This document shows positions 1-8,940 of a stretch of 64,000 nucleotides of DNA, piece after piece. The stretch's first letter is position 1, and each line of letters opens with the position of its first letter. The DNA comes from Mesorhizobium sp. B2-1-8 (GTDB lineage Bacteria > Pseudomonadota > Alphaproteobacteria > Rhizobiales > Rhizobiaceae). The translations under genes were made by a program, and so were the position numbers. The stretch covers positions 682,001-746,000 of the forward strand of contig NZ_CP083952.1 of the NCBI RefSeq assembly GCF_006442545.2, read 5' to 3'. The notes beneath the pieces are model-generated. The model saw only the letters and a list, made by a program, of their open reading frames with translations. It was not told the DNA's origin and ran no database searches.

Positions 1-618
1 ATCGTCGATCAGCGTGTCGTCATAGATGGCGTCGCCGCTGAAGAACAGGCCGTCGGCCTCGTCGAAAAGCGCGATCGAATCCGGCGAGTGCCCGGGCAGG
101 TGCAGCACCCGAAACCGGCGGTCGCCGAGATCGACCACGTCGCCTTCGTCGAGCGTGCGCGTCAACGGCGCCGGCGCTATCGTATAGTCGGCCGATTTCC
201 AGCCCGGCGCCGGCAATCTCGAGACCGCGCCCTCGAGATCGTGGAACATATAGGCGTAGGTCGCGGCCTCATCCATGCTCTCGAACTGCGCGGCACTCAT
301 CCTTGGCCCGGCCCGCAGCGGAAATTCGTGCAGCGAGCCGACATGATCGAGGTGGATATGGGTGGCGACGACCAGAAGCGGCTTGCCTTCGGGCGTCTTT
401 ATCTGCGGCGCCAGCGGACAGATGCCCATGCCGGTATCGACCAGAAGGTCGGCGTCGCGGCCGGTCAGATGCCAGATGTTGGCGCGAACATAGTCGTGCA
501 CAAACGGTTCGGTCAGCATCGTCGTCCTGTCGTCGACGATGCGCTTGCTGAACCAGCCCGAGTTCACGTGAGAATCCGGATAATTTGCAGGCCCGGCGGC
601 AGGTATGAGCCGGGGCAT
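1..618 (-). CDS. MBL-fold metallo-hydrolase, partial (C-terminus beyond window)
   Basis: Reading the minus strand from an ATG at 618 gives 206 open codons that run off the window at base 1, so the C-terminus is missing. The reading contains the metallo-beta-lactamase metal motif HIHLDH followed by VGS, and further on LPGHSPDS and FFSGDAIYDD, the usual third and fourth metal-ligand regions of the fold. These enzymes bind two metal ions and hydrolyse esters, thioesters or related bonds; the substrate cannot be read from the sequence. The start ATG shares its A with the TGA of the upstream phosphofructokinase gene (TGATG), so the two are translationally coupled and almost certainly co-transcribed. 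The family call is secure, the function open. Confidence 0.85.
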   Translation of the reverse strand, partial: MPRLIPAAGPANYPDSHVNSGWFSKRIVDDRTTMLTEPFVHDYVRANIWHLTGRDADLLVDTGMGICPLAPQIKTPEGKPLLVVATHIHLDHVGSLHEFPLRAGPRMSAAQFESMDEAATYAYMFHDLEGAVSRLPAPGWKSADYTIAPAPLTRTLDEGDVVDLGDRRFRVLHLPGHSPDSIALFDEADGLFFSGDAIYDDTLIDD

Positions 619-1784
619 CAGACGAACGGCTTTCCGACCTTGTATTTTTCCGGCACGAGCCGCTCGAGATAGGCCATGCCGGCATCGGACAGCTGGTTGA
701 CGTCGGGTTTCATGAAATCGTCGGGCATGTGTCGGGTCTTGCCGGCGACGTTCTTCAGCGGAACCTTCTTCAGCACTATCTTGCTGCCATCATACTGCAG
801 CGCCACCGAGCCGCCGCCCTGTTCGGCAACGCCGACGGCGAAGGCGCCGGCATCGAAGGCCTCCTGCGCGTCGACCGCGCTGATGGCACCGACATAGCCG
901 CGCGGCATGTAGCCGAGTGCGTCGACGCGGGCCCGCTTGCCCGGGAGCCCTTCGGCCAATGCCCGTTCGAGCGCCGCCGGCAGGTCGCTGCCCGACAGTT
1001 TGACGTTGCCGTGCTGGTCGCGTTCGAGCTTCTCCGCCGGCACCAGGCTTTCGACCAGCGCCTTGCCATCGGCGGTGCTGACGCCTTCCGACACGGCGAC
1101 GATGCAGCGCTTGTGACGGTCGAGCGTGGCGCGTACGTCGTCGATGAAACCGGCGGCGGAGAACGGCCGCTCCGGAACGTAGACGAGATGCGGGCCGCTG
1201 TCGGGGTCGAGCTGCCAGGCCGCCGCCGCCGCGGTCAGGAAGCCGGCATGCCGGCCCATGACGATGCCGACATAGATGCCGGGCAGCGCGCGAAAATCGA
1301 GATCGACGGACAGGAAGGCGCCGGCGACGAATTCGGCCGCCGAAATGAAGCCCGGCGTGTGGTCGTTTTCCTCGAGATCGTTGTCGATGGTTTTCGGCGC
1401 ATGGACAAAGGCGATCTTGCCGCCGGCGGCGTCGGTTAGGATTTGCTGGGTGCCAGAGGTGTCGTTGCCGCCGATATAGATGAAGGCGTCGGCGCCCGCT
1501 TTTTGCAGGCCCTTCAGGATGACCTCGCAATAGGCGGCATCCGGCTTGTCGCGCGTCGAGCCGAGTGCGGCGCTCGGCGTTCCGGCGATCAGCCGCAGCC
1601 GGTCCTCGGGGATGGCGGAAAGGTCGACATAGTTGCCGTCACGGATGCCGCGCACGCCGTGGATGGAGCCCAGCACCTTGGCGCCGGGATGCCGCTTGCG
1701 AATCTCCAGCGTGGCGCCCACCACCGTCTGGTTGATGACGGCGGTCGGGCCGCCGCCCTGCGCGATAACAAAAGTTCCGGCCAT
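618..1784 (-). CDS. PfkA-family 6-phosphofructokinase, PPi-dependent type
   Basis: A 388-residue phosphofructokinase phosphorylating fructose 6-phosphate to the 1,6-bisphosphate in the cytoplasm. Visible family motifs are GGGPTAVIN near residues 10-18, GGNDT at 105-109, PKTIDND at 130-136 and MGRHAG at 176-181. The Asp in GGNDT and the Lys in PKTIDND stand where ATP-dependent enzymes carry glycines. That pattern is established for pyrophosphate-dependent members, so PPi as phosphoryl donor and a reversible reaction are inferred. Many Rhizobiales lack a classical ATP-PFK, which would make a PPi enzyme relevant to glycolytic or gluconeogenic flux. The downstream metallo-hydrolase overlaps its stop codon. 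Confidence 0.9.
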   Translation of the reverse strand: MAGTFVIAQGGGPTAVINQTVVGATLEIRKRHPGAKVLGSIHGVRGIRDGNYVDLSAIPEDRLRLIAGTPSAALGSTRDKPDAAYCEVILKGLQKAGADAFIYIGGNDTSGTQQILTDAAGGKIAFVHAPKTIDNDLEENDHTPGFISAAEFVAGAFLSVDLDFRALPGIYVGIVMGRHAGFLTAAAAAWQLDPDSGPHLVYVPERPFSAAGFIDDVRATLDRHKRCIVAVSEGVSTADGKALVESLVPAEKLERDQHGNVKLSGSDLPAALERALAEGLPGKRARVDALGYMPRGYVGAISAVDAQEAFDAGAFAVGVAEQGGGSVALQYDGSKIVLKKVPLKNVAGKTRHMPDDFMKPDVNQLSDAGMAYLERLVPEKYKVGKPFV

Positions 1785-1800
1785 TCCTGACGTCTCCCTA

Positions 1801-1915
1801 GAGCATGATGCCGAAAAGTGTGAAGCGGTTTTCGGACGACATCATGCTCTACTTCTTTGATTTAGAGACGGATTCAGATTTCAGGTCGAACGGGCCTGAA
1901 ATCATCCGGCTCTAG
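1801..1915. repeat. Dispersed intergenic palindromic element
   Basis: The intergenic space after the phosphofructokinase start holds a palindrome with perfect 10-bp arms, GAGCATGATG at 1801-1810 and its complement at 1840-1849. It is followed by an AT-richer tail that ends in GGCTCTA. A related GAGCATGATA sequence occurs after the acyl-CoA dehydrogenase gene at about 13979, and a variant lies at 48413-48459. Short palindromes of this kind are scattered between genes of Mesorhizobium and relatives. No coding potential is apparent. Confidence 0.6.
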
Positions 1916-1996
1916 GCGATGGTTTTCAAGGCACCTTGGCCTGTCTTGTCGCCTCGCGCAACGGAAGAGTCTGACGGCCGCAAATCGCGGCCACGA

Positions 1997-2764
1997 TCAC
2001 ATGACGACGACGGGGTTTTTCTTCGATACCCGGCTGTAGAGATCGATGATGTCCTGGTTGATCAGGCGCACGCAGCCCGACGACATCGCCTGGCCGATGC
2101 TCCACCATTCGGGCGAGCCGTGGATGCGGTAGCCGGTGTCCTTGCCATCCTGGTAGATGTAGAGCGCCCGGGCGCCGAGCGGATTGGTCAGGCCGCCGGG
2201 CTGGCCGCCCTGCCACTTCACCAGTTCGGGCTTGCGCTGGATCATTTCGGGCGGCGGCGTCCAGGTCGGCCATTCCCGGCCGTACTGGATGTTGGCGCGG
2301 CCGGACCAGCGGAACCCGTCCTTGCCTATGCCGACGCCGTAGCGGATGGCGTCGCCACCCGGCTGGACGAGATAGAGCATGCGTTCCTTGAGATGCACGA
2401 CGATGGTGCCGGGCGCCTCGCCAGTGGTGTCGACGACGATCTGGCGGCGGAATTCGGGCTTCACCTTGAGATAGGGCACCTCGGGCACGTTGAAGCCGTT
2501 GTCGGTCAAGGAGGCGTACATGACGTCAGGGCTGGTGATGTTCTTGTCGACGCTGATCGAAGGCCGGATCGGCACCGAACCGGTGACCGTATCGTCGAGC
2601 TGGAGTGCCGGCAGGTCGCCACCACCGGAAGTCGAGCAGCCGGCGACGCCGAGCAGCGCCAAAGCGCCCGCCCCGGACAGGACGGCGCGGCGGGAGAGAA
2701 GAAGATCGGTTTCGATTGCGTCGCCGTTTCGCGGCGGCGTCGGACCTTGCGGCAACTCACCCAT
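1997..2764 (-). CDS. L,D-transpeptidase (YkuD domain), lipoprotein
   Basis: About 255 residues from the ATG at 2764; a GTG 33 bases upstream is an alternative start. The N-terminus has a twin-arginine-like segment (LLLSRRAVLSGAGALALLGVAGC) ending in a lipobox, so export and lipid attachment at Cys are likely. The C-terminal half carries the YkuD active-site signature, with HGSPEWWS followed by SSGCVRL, giving the catalytic His, Ser and Cys. L,D-transpeptidases make 3-3 peptidoglycan cross-links or attach proteins to peptidoglycan, acting in the periplasm. Rhizobiales carry many paralogues and growth-pole wall synthesis depends on them, so a single role cannot be assigned. The gene is monocistronic and diverges from the LysE gene. 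Confidence 0.9.
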   Translation of the reverse strand: MGELPQGPTPPRNGDAIETDLLLSRRAVLSGAGALALLGVAGCSTSGGGDLPALQLDDTVTGSVPIRPSISVDKNITSPDVMYASLTDNGFNVPEVPYLKVKPEFRRQIVVDTTGEAPGTIVVHLKERMLYLVQPGGDAIRYGVGIGKDGFRWSGRANIQYGREWPTWTPPPEMIQRKPELVKWQGGQPGGLTNPLGARALYIYQDGKDTGYRIHGSPEWWSIGQAMSSGCVRLINQDIIDLYSRVSKKNPVVVM

Positions 2765-2949
2765 ATACCCAAACCCTACGCTTTCGGCGGGAAGCACGGT
2801 CCGGCCGGATAGCAGGTATTTTCATCATTCATGGTTGATAAAGCGTGAATGCCTTGTGCTGCTTGCGTTTGCAAAAACAAAGATTCGGCCCTTTACATTC
2901 TTCGGGACCCAAGGATTTATCCTCTTCTTTGAGCTCAAAGGAGACGAGC

Positions 2950-3573
2950 ATGTCCTTCGAAAACTGGGCCGCCTTCGCTGCAGCGTCGACCGTCCTTCTT
3001 GTCATCCCGGGCCCGACCATCCTTCTGGTCGTGTCCTATGCGCTGGGCCAGGGCTGGCGCACCGCCTTGCCGATGGCCGTCGGCGTGGCACTGGGCGACT
3101 TCACCGCCATGACGCTGTCGATGCTGGGTATCGGCGCGCTGCTGGCGGCTTCCGCTGGTGTCTTCACCGTGCTCAAGCTGATCGGCGCCGGTTATCTGAT
3201 CTATCTCGGCGTGAAACTGTTCCGCGCCGGCGGCACGCTGAAGGCCGAACCACGCACCGACGCGGTGTCGTCGGCCAGGATGATGGCGCATGCCTGGCTG
3301 GTCACCGCGCTCAACCCGAAGAGCATCACCTTCTTCGTCGCCTTCCTGCCGCAGTTTCTAGACCGGCATGCGAATTTCTGGACGCAGATGCTGGTTTTCG
3401 AGACGACCTTCCTGGCGCTCGCCTTCGCCAATGCCTTCGGCTATGCGCTGATCGCGGCACGCGCCCGCAATGTGGTGCGCAATCCCAGGGCGATCCGTAT
3501 CTTCAACCGCACCGGCGGCACGCTGCTGGTCGGCGCCGGCATCGCCACTGTGGCGATGCGGTCGGGCAACTAG
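2950..3573 (+). CDS. LysE/RhtB-family amino acid exporter
   Basis: A 207-residue integral membrane protein with about six hydrophobic segments. It carries the family hallmark near the N-terminus, VIPGPTILLVVSYAL, where the PGP motif follows the first membrane segment, and has the LysE/RhtB length of about 205 residues. Members export amino acids such as lysine, homoserine or threonine using proton motive force; the substrate is unknown. The ATG at 2950 is preferred over an upstream in-frame start because it is preceded by AAAGGAGACGAGC, a good ribosome binding site, and the extra residues would not fit the family. The gene stands alone between a divergent L,D-transpeptidase and a downstream TPR gene. 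Confidence 0.9.
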   Translation: MSFENWAAFAAASTVLLVIPGPTILLVVSYALGQGWRTALPMAVGVALGDFTAMTLSMLGIGALLAASAGVFTVLKLIGAGYLIYLGVKLFRAGGTLKAEPRTDAVSSARMMAHAWLVTALNPKSITFFVAFLPQFLDRHANFWTQMLVFETTFLALAFANAFGYALIAARARNVVRNPRAIRIFNRTGGTLLVGAGIATVAMRSGN

Positions 3574-3651
3574 CCCGGTTCTCTGGTCGCTTGGCGCCCC
3601 AGCAGTTGATGCTCTAGGATCGGCGCCGGTGCGGCGATCCAGGGACGAGGC

Positions 3652-4977
3652 ATGATGATCAAGGACGACTTCGGCCTGTCATTGTCAGGCGCGACACAGG
3701 GCGGGCTCTCTTCCTACGGCCGAGCTGTGCATGAATTGCAGTGTTTCATCGGCGACCCGGTCAACTCCGTCGATCGCGCCATCGCGCAGGACCCCGGTTT
3801 CGTCATGGCGCATGTCTTCAAGGGCTACCTCTTCGGCCTTGCTACCGAACCGGAGGCGACGGCCGTGGCCAGGGCCTGCCACGAGGCGGCGCTGCCGCTT
3901 GCCGCGACACCGCGCGAGCGGGCGCATGTCTCGGCCCTCGGCCACCTCGCCAACGGCCGCTGGCATCAGACCTCCGATATCCTGCGGGACATAGCGATCG
4001 ATTTCCCCCTCGATGCCGTGGCGCTCCAGGTCGGACACCAGGTCGATTTCTTTACCGGCAACGCCCGCATGCTGCGCGACCGCATCGCCCGCGCCCTGCC
4101 ATCATGGCAGACGGACATGCCGGGTTACCACGCCATCCTCGGCATGCAGGCCTTCGGGCTCGAAGAGATGGGTGAGTATGCGCAGGCCGAAAGACTGGGT
4201 CGCTCAGCGGTCGAGATCGAACCGCGCGACGGCTGGGCGCAACATGCAGTCGCGCATGTGATGGAGATGCAAAGCCGGCAAAGGGATGGCATTGCCTGGA
4301 TGCGTTCCGATCCCGAAGCCTGGACGAAGGAGAGCTTCCTCCAAGTGCACAATTGGTGGCACCTGGCGCTGTTCCACTACGACCTCGGCGAGACCGCAGA
4401 GGTGCTGGCGCTCTATGACGGGCCGATCTACGGCAACAGATCGACGCTGGCGCTCAACATGGTCGATGCATCGGCGATCCTGTGGCGGCTCCATCTCGGT
4501 GGGATCGATGTCGGCGACCGCTGGGTGGCGCTGGCCGCCAATTGGGTGCCCAAGGCCGCCTCCGGCAATTACGCCTTCAACGACGCCCATGCGATGATGG
4601 CCTTCGTCGGCGCCGGGCTCGACGCCCCGGCCCGGACCTTGCTCGCCACCCAGCACGAGGCGATGCGGGGCAATGACGACAACGCCGGCTTCACCAGGGA
4701 TGTCGGCCATCCCCTGACGCTTGCGATCAAGGCGTTCGGAGAGGGCGACTACGCCGAAGCCATCCGACTGATCGGTCCGATCCGGGCCATCGCCCATCGC
4801 TTTGGTGGCAGCCACGCGCAGCGCGACGTCCTCGATCTCACGCTGATCGAGGCCGCCCTGCGCGCCGGCGACGCCGCGCTTGCCCAGGCACTGACGACGG
4901 AGCGCGCGACGGCACGCCCGGACAGTCCGCTGTCGGCGCTGTTTTCTCGACGCGCCGCCGATTTGTCAGAGAATTGA
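3652..4977 (+). CDS. Tetratricopeptide repeat protein, TTC38-like
   Basis: A 441-residue, probably cytoplasmic protein made largely of helical repeats. Segments such as IAQDPGFVMAHVFKGYLFGLA and AERLGRSAVEIEPRDGWAQHA have the spacing of TPR units. The central motif VHNWWHLALFHYDLGE and the overall length match the TPR family related to eukaryotic TTC38. No enzymatic motif is seen, and the biological role of bacterial members is not known to me. It starts 78 bases after the LysE gene and ends about 80 bases before xylB, in the same direction. Whether it belongs to the xylose operon is unclear. Confidence 0.75.
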   Translation: MMIKDDFGLSLSGATQGGLSSYGRAVHELQCFIGDPVNSVDRAIAQDPGFVMAHVFKGYLFGLATEPEATAVARACHEAALPLAATPRERAHVSALGHLANGRWHQTSDILRDIAIDFPLDAVALQVGHQVDFFTGNARMLRDRIARALPSWQTDMPGYHAILGMQAFGLEEMGEYAQAERLGRSAVEIEPRDGWAQHAVAHVMEMQSRQRDGIAWMRSDPEAWTKESFLQVHNWWHLALFHYDLGETAEVLALYDGPIYGNRSTLALNMVDASAILWRLHLGGIDVGDRWVALAANWVPKAASGNYAFNDAHAMMAFVGAGLDAPARTLLATQHEAMRGNDDNAGFTRDVGHPLTLAIKAFGEGDYAEAIRLIGPIRAIAHRFGGSHAQRDVLDLTLIEAALRAGDAALAQALTTERATARPDSPLSALFSRRAADLSEN

Positions 4978-5056
4978 CCCGGAGCGGATCTTGCCTTAAA
5001 AACTGCTCAACCATATTTTTCGGGATCCGAAAAAAATAAGAACGTGGGAGGAAGCC

Positions 5057-6511
5057 ATGTATCTCGGCCTCGACCTGGGCACATCGGGCGTCAAGGCGCT
5101 GCTGATCGATGCCGGACAGGGCGTCATCGGCTCCGGCCATGGTACACTCGATGTTTCTCGGCCGCATCCCGGCTGGTCCGAGCAGGATCCCCTGCACTGG
5201 ATACGCGCCTGCGAGGAGGCGATCGCCGAACTGAAGGCGTCGCATCCCGGGCAATTCGCGGCGGTGAAGGGCATCGGCCTGTCCGGCCAGATGCATGGCG
5301 CGACCTTGCTCGATGCGGCCGATCATGTGCTGCGCCCCTGCATTCTGTGGAACGACACGCGCAGCCACGTCGAGGCGGCCGCGCTCGACGCCGATCCGCG
5401 CTTCCGCACGCTCACGGGCAACATCGTCTTTCCGGGCTTCACCGCGCCCAAGCTCGCCTGGGTCAAGAACAACGAGCCCGCTGTCTTCGCCAAGGTGGCG
5501 AAAGTGCTTTTGCCGAAGGATTTCCTCCGGCTTTGGCTGACCGGCGAACATATTTCGGAAATGTCCGACTCGGCCGGCACGTCCTGGCTCGACGTCGGCA
5601 AGCGCCGCTGGTCCGCGGACCTGCTCGCCGCGACATCGCTTGACGAGAACCATATGCCAGCGCTGGTCGAAGGTACTGCAAAGGCTGGCGCGTTGCGCGC
5701 CGAACTCGCATCGAAATGGGGCGTCGAAGCTGGCATTCCGGTGGCTGGCGGCGCGGGCGACAATGCGGCTTCCGCCTGCGGCATGGGCACAGTCGGCGCC
5801 GGCCACGCCTTTGTTTCGCTCGGCACGTCGGGCGTGCTGTTTGCCGCCAACGCGTCCTATCTGCCGAACCCGGCAAGCGCGGTGCACACCTTCTGCCATG
5901 CGCTGCCCAACACCTGGCACCAGATGGGCGTCATCCTGTCGGCGACCGATTCGCTCAACTGGCTGTCGGAGATCACGGGCAAGGGCGCAGGCGAACTGAC
6001 ATCGGAACTCGGCGATTCCCTGAAAGCGCCGACCGGCGTGTCCTTTCTGCCCTATCTCTCGGGCGAGCGCACGCCGCACAATGATTCCGCCATTCGCGGT
6101 TCCTTCACCGGCCTCGCGCATGAATCGAGCCGCGCCGTACTGACCCAGGCCGTGCTCGAGGGCGTCGCGTTCGCCTTCCGCGACAGCTTGGAGGCGTTGA
6201 AGACGGCCGGCACGACCTTGACGCGCGTGACCGCGATCGGCGGCGGCTCGCGCTCGCGCTACTGGCTGAAGGCGATCGCCACCGCGCTGCAACTGCCCGT
6301 CGACATCCCCGCCGACGGCGATTTCGGCGCCGCCTTCGGTGCCGCCCGGCTCGGCCTGATCGCCGCGACGGGCGCCGATCCGCTCAGCGTCTGCACGGCG
6401 CCGAAGACCGACGCCACGATCGAACCGGATTCGGCACTCGGCGGCGCCTATGCCGATGCCTATCACCGCTACCGGGCACTTTACCCGGCGATCAAAGCAG
6501 TAACCGCGTGA
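5057..6511 (+). CDS. xylB: Xylulokinase
   Basis: A 484-residue FGGY-family sugar kinase phosphorylating D-xylulose to xylulose 5-phosphate, the second step of xylose use. The N-terminal ATPase fold begins YLGLDLGTSGVKALLID; GLSGQMHGATLLD and ILWNDTR are typical xylulokinase substrate and phosphate motifs. The C-terminal lobe has GGGSRSRYWLKAIA and the DFGAAFGAARLG segment. Length matches E. coli XylB. The ATG is preceded by GGGAGGAAGCC. Xylose isomerase lies 670 bases downstream in the same direction, but an antiparallel NTF2-like gene and a repeat pair intervene, so the two may be transcribed separately. No xylose regulator or transporter is present in the window. Confidence 0.95.
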   Translation: MYLGLDLGTSGVKALLIDAGQGVIGSGHGTLDVSRPHPGWSEQDPLHWIRACEEAIAELKASHPGQFAAVKGIGLSGQMHGATLLDAADHVLRPCILWNDTRSHVEAAALDADPRFRTLTGNIVFPGFTAPKLAWVKNNEPAVFAKVAKVLLPKDFLRLWLTGEHISEMSDSAGTSWLDVGKRRWSADLLAATSLDENHMPALVEGTAKAGALRAELASKWGVEAGIPVAGGAGDNAASACGMGTVGAGHAFVSLGTSGVLFAANASYLPNPASAVHTFCHALPNTWHQMGVILSATDSLNWLSEITGKGAGELTSELGDSLKAPTGVSFLPYLSGERTPHNDSAIRGSFTGLAHESSRAVLTQAVLEGVAFAFRDSLEALKTAGTTLTRVTAIGGGSRSRYWLKAIATALQLPVDIPADGDFGAAFGAARLGLIAATGADPLSVCTAPKTDATIEPDSALGGAYADAYHRYRALYPAIKAVTA

Positions 6512-6515
6512 GCAG

Positions 6516-6690
6516 GCGCCAGGCGCCCCCCTCTGCCCTGCCGGGCATCTCCCCCTCTAGGGGGGAGATCACCAGCCTCGGCGGCTGTGCGGGTCCTGTA
6601 AGGTCGGTGAATGGCGAAGGCAGAAAAGCCAGCCAATCTCCCCCCTTGAGGGGGAGATGGCCGGCAGGCCAGAGGGGGGCGCCTCGCACC
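6516..6690. repeat. Inverted pair of REP-like repeats, copy 1
   Basis: Two copies of a roughly 50-base GC-rich unit in inverted orientation flank about 60 bases. The left copy contains CCTCTGCCCTGCCGGGCATC and CTCCCCCTC; the right copy is its imperfect reverse complement, ending CCAGAGGGGGG. The same arrangement recurs at about 16933-17106 and 46505-46675, each time between genes. The layout looks like a mobilised repetitive extragenic palindrome pair, but no transposase lies beside it. Its transcript would fold into a long hairpin and could act as a transcript end for xylB. Confidence 0.8.
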
Positions 6691-6708
6691 CCCCTTCCTA
6701 AGTTAGCC

Positions 6709-7071
6709 TCACTGCGCCGGCACCTTGTCCAGGAAGCCGGTGACGCTCTTCAGGCGGCCGTTCTCGATGACGCCGATATCGGTGCCTTCGATGACGGAAG
6801 GCGTGTCCTCGGGGCCGAGGTTCCAGGAGAAGCGGATTTTGTCGGCAAAGCCGTCCGGCGTGCCCTTCAGCGAGAAGCGGAAGCCGGCAAAGCGCTGCTG
6901 CACGCCGTCGATCAGCGCCGCGACGCCATCATGGCCGTCGCCCTGCATGAGCGGATCGCGATAGCTGACGTCTTCGGTGAAGACAGCCTCGAGCAGGGCT
7001 GCCCGGCGGTCGGCATCGGCTTCGTTCCAGGCGGTGATGTAGTTCTGGGCGATCGTGTCGAGGTCGGTCAT
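6709..7071 (-). CDS. NTF2-like / SnoaL-type small protein
   Basis: A 120-residue protein whose pattern fits the NTF2-like alpha+beta barrel: an N-terminal helix (IAQNYITAWNEADADRRAALLEAVFTEDVSYRDPLM), a central helix (GVAALIDGVQQRFAGFRFSL) and C-terminal strands (VIEGTDIGVIENGRLKSVTGF). Such proteins may be polyketide cyclases, isomerases or binding proteins; no catalytic residues can be assigned. The ATG at 7071 has AGGAGACAGATC in front of it. The gene lies antiparallel between xylB and xylA, which is odd for an otherwise co-directional pair. Its start is only about 110 bases from that of xylA, so the two promoters share this gap. Confidence 0.8.
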   Translation of the reverse strand: MTDLDTIAQNYITAWNEADADRRAALLEAVFTEDVSYRDPLMQGDGHDGVAALIDGVQQRFAGFRFSLKGTPDGFADKIRFSWNLGPEDTPSVIEGTDIGVIENGRLKSVTGFLDKVPAQ

Positions 7072-7184
7072 GATCTGTCTCCTTCATTTGACGGTTTTGA
7101 CATGACCGTTTTCGACCAGCGCCGACGTGAAACCAATTACGCCTGAGGTAATCAGGCAAAACTATCTTGGAGAGGAAGAGAACC

Positions 7185-8510
7185 ATGAGCAGCGGCTTTT
7201 TCGGCGACATCCAGAAGATCAAATATGAGGGACCGGATTCGACCAATCCGCTGGCCTATCGTTTCTACAATCCCGATGAAGTGGTGGCCGGCAAGCGGCT
7301 GGAAGACCATCTGCGCTTTGCCGTCGCCTACTGGCATTCCTTCGCATGGCCGGGCGGCGACCCGTTCGGCGGCCAGACCTTCGACCGTCCCTGGTTCCCC
7401 AAGGCCGGTGACGTCGACACGATGGAACTGGCGAAACTGAAAGCAGACGTCGCCTTCGAGATGTTCTCGCTGCTCGGTGCGCCTTATTTCTGCTTCCACG
7501 ACGCCGATGTGCGGCCCGAGGGCAAGGATTTTTCCGAAAGCGCGGCCCGTCTCGATGAAATCGCCGATTATTTCGCCGGAAAGATGAAGCAGACCGGGGT
7601 CAAGCTTCTCTGGGGTACGGCGAACCTGTTTTCCAACCGCCGTTTCATGTCGGGTGCCGCGACCAATCCCGATCCGGATGTGTTCGCCTACGCCGCGGCG
7701 ACGGTGAAGAGCTGCATCGACGTAACCAAGCGGCTGAAGGGCGAGAACTACGTGCTGTGGGGCGGGCGCGAGGGCTATGAGACGCTGCTCAACACCGACC
7801 TTGCCCGCGAGCAGGAACAGGCCGGCCGTTTCCTGAACCTCGTCGTCGAATACAAGCACAAGATCGGCTTCAAGGGCACGATCCTGATCGAGCCGAAGCC
7901 GCAGGAGCCGACAAAACACCAGTATGACTATGATGTCGCGACCGTCTACGGCTTTCTCAAGCGCTTCGGCCTGGAGAAGGAGGTCAAGCTCAACATCGAG
8001 CAAGGCCATGCCATCCTGGCCGGCCATTCCTTCGAGCACGAACTGGCGCTGGCCAATGCGCTCGGCGTCTTCGGCTCGATCGACATGAACCGCAACGATT
8101 ACCAGTCGGGCTGGGACACCGATCAGTTCCCCAACAACGTGCCGGAGATGGCGCTCGCCTATTACCAGGTCCTCCAGGCCGGCGGCTTCAAGACCGGCGG
8201 CACCAATTTCGACGCCAAGCTGCGCCGCCAGTCGCTCGACCCGCAGGACCTACTGATCGGTCATATCGGCGGCATGGATTCTTGTGCGCGCGGCCTGAAG
8301 GCGGCAGCCCGCATGGTCGAGGACAAGGCGCTGTCGGGTCCGCTCGCCGAGCGCTATGCCGGCTGGAACGGCACCGAGGCCAAGGCGATGCTCTCGGGCA
8401 AGCGGACGCTGGAAGAGATCGCTGAGCGCGTGGTGAAAAAGAAGATCGAACCGCAGCCGCGCTCCGGCCGTCAGGAACTGCTCGAAAACATCGTCAACCG
8501 CTACGTCTGA
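7185..8510 (+). CDS. xylA: Xylose isomerase
   Basis: A 441-residue isomerase converting D-xylose to D-xylulose, a cytoplasmic divalent-metal TIM barrel. The protein starts [15 protein letters not shown]. It contains [10 protein letters not shown] with the catalytic histidine, [13 protein letters not shown], and [16 protein letters not shown] with metal-ligand Glu and Lys. Further on are [17 protein letters not shown] and [20 protein letters not shown], another metal-binding stretch. Length agrees with class II enzymes of about 440 residues. I chose the ATG at 7185 over an in-frame start 18 bases earlier because GGAGAGGAAGAGAACC precedes it at normal spacing. Xylulokinase lies upstream in the same direction. 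A perfect 10-bp hairpin follows the stop. Confidence 0.97.
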   Translation: MSSGFFGDIQKIKYEGPDSTNPLAYRFYNPDEVVAGKRLEDHLRFAVAYWHSFAWPGGDPFGGQTFDRPWFPKAGDVDTMELAKLKADVAFEMFSLLGAPYFCFHDADVRPEGKDFSESAARLDEIADYFAGKMKQTGVKLLWGTANLFSNRRFMSGAATNPDPDVFAYAAATVKSCIDVTKRLKGENYVLWGGREGYETLLNTDLAREQEQAGRFLNLVVEYKHKIGFKGTILIEPKPQEPTKHQYDYDVATVYGFLKRFGLEKEVKLNIEQGHAILAGHSFEHELALANALGVFGSIDMNRNDYQSGWDTDQFPNNVPEMALAYYQVLQAGGFKTGGTNFDAKLRRQSLDPQDLLIGHIGGMDSCARGLKAAARMVEDKALSGPLAERYAGWNGTEAKAMLSGKRTLEEIAERVVKKKIEPQPRSGRQELLENIVNRYV

Positions 8511-8517
8511 CGCTGTT

Positions 8518-8546
8518 TGGCCGCCGGCAATCCAGACCGGCGGCCA
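8518..8546 (+). terminator. Hairpin after xylA
   Basis: Perfect 10-bp inverted repeat TGGCCGCCGG (8518-8527) and CCGGCGGCCA (8537-8546) with a 9-base loop, starting eight bases after the xylA stop. There is no T tract, so it is a terminator-like or RNA-stabilising hairpin rather than a classical intrinsic terminator. Confidence 0.6.
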
Positions 8547-8718
8547 TGTGATACGAAAAAGCTTGGCGCGCGGAAACCTTTTGCGCGCCATGCTGAAACC
8601 GACGACAAGGTTTTGCCCCCAGCGCCTCTCAATGACCTCGCTCTTGCCTTCAAACTGCCGTCACGAATCTCGTATAGATATCGCTCGTGGCGGGAGAGGA
8701 AGAAGGAGGCGAACCGAT

Positions 8719-8928
8719 ATGCAGAACGAACGTGAAATCGACGCCCTGCTCTCACCTGGCGAGGCCGGATCGATCATCGACCGGCTGATGGCAATGCCGC
8801 ATCCAAAGCAGGGCGCACGCAGCACCAATGAATGGGATCGCGCCGTTGCCAGCCGCTTCGAGACCCATCTCGCGCGGCAGATGCGCTCGCAGATCGATGG
8901 CGGCAGCGACCATCAGAATGCGGCATAA
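8719..8928 (+). CDS. Small conserved-looking hypothetical protein
   Basis: A 69-residue, charged, soluble-looking protein beginning MQNEREIDALLSPGEAGSIID and containing RSTNEWDRAVASRFETHLARQ. I do not recognise a family. The ATG at 8719 is preceded by AAGGAGGCGAACCGAT, an excellent ribosome binding site, and by an AT-richer stretch that could hold a promoter. That argues for a real gene rather than a chance reading frame. A longer in-frame extension upstream lacks such a signal. It stands alone between xylA and a repeat cluster. Confidence 0.6.
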   Translation: MQNEREIDALLSPGEAGSIIDRLMAMPHPKQGARSTNEWDRAVASRFETHLARQMRSQIDGGSDHQNAA

Positions 8929-8940
8929 ATCCTCTATCCG

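Noticed and set aside
4838-6466. 542-codon minus-strand frame opposite xylB
   Set aside because: Shadow of xylB; no recognisable domain and low-complexity Arg/Gly composition.
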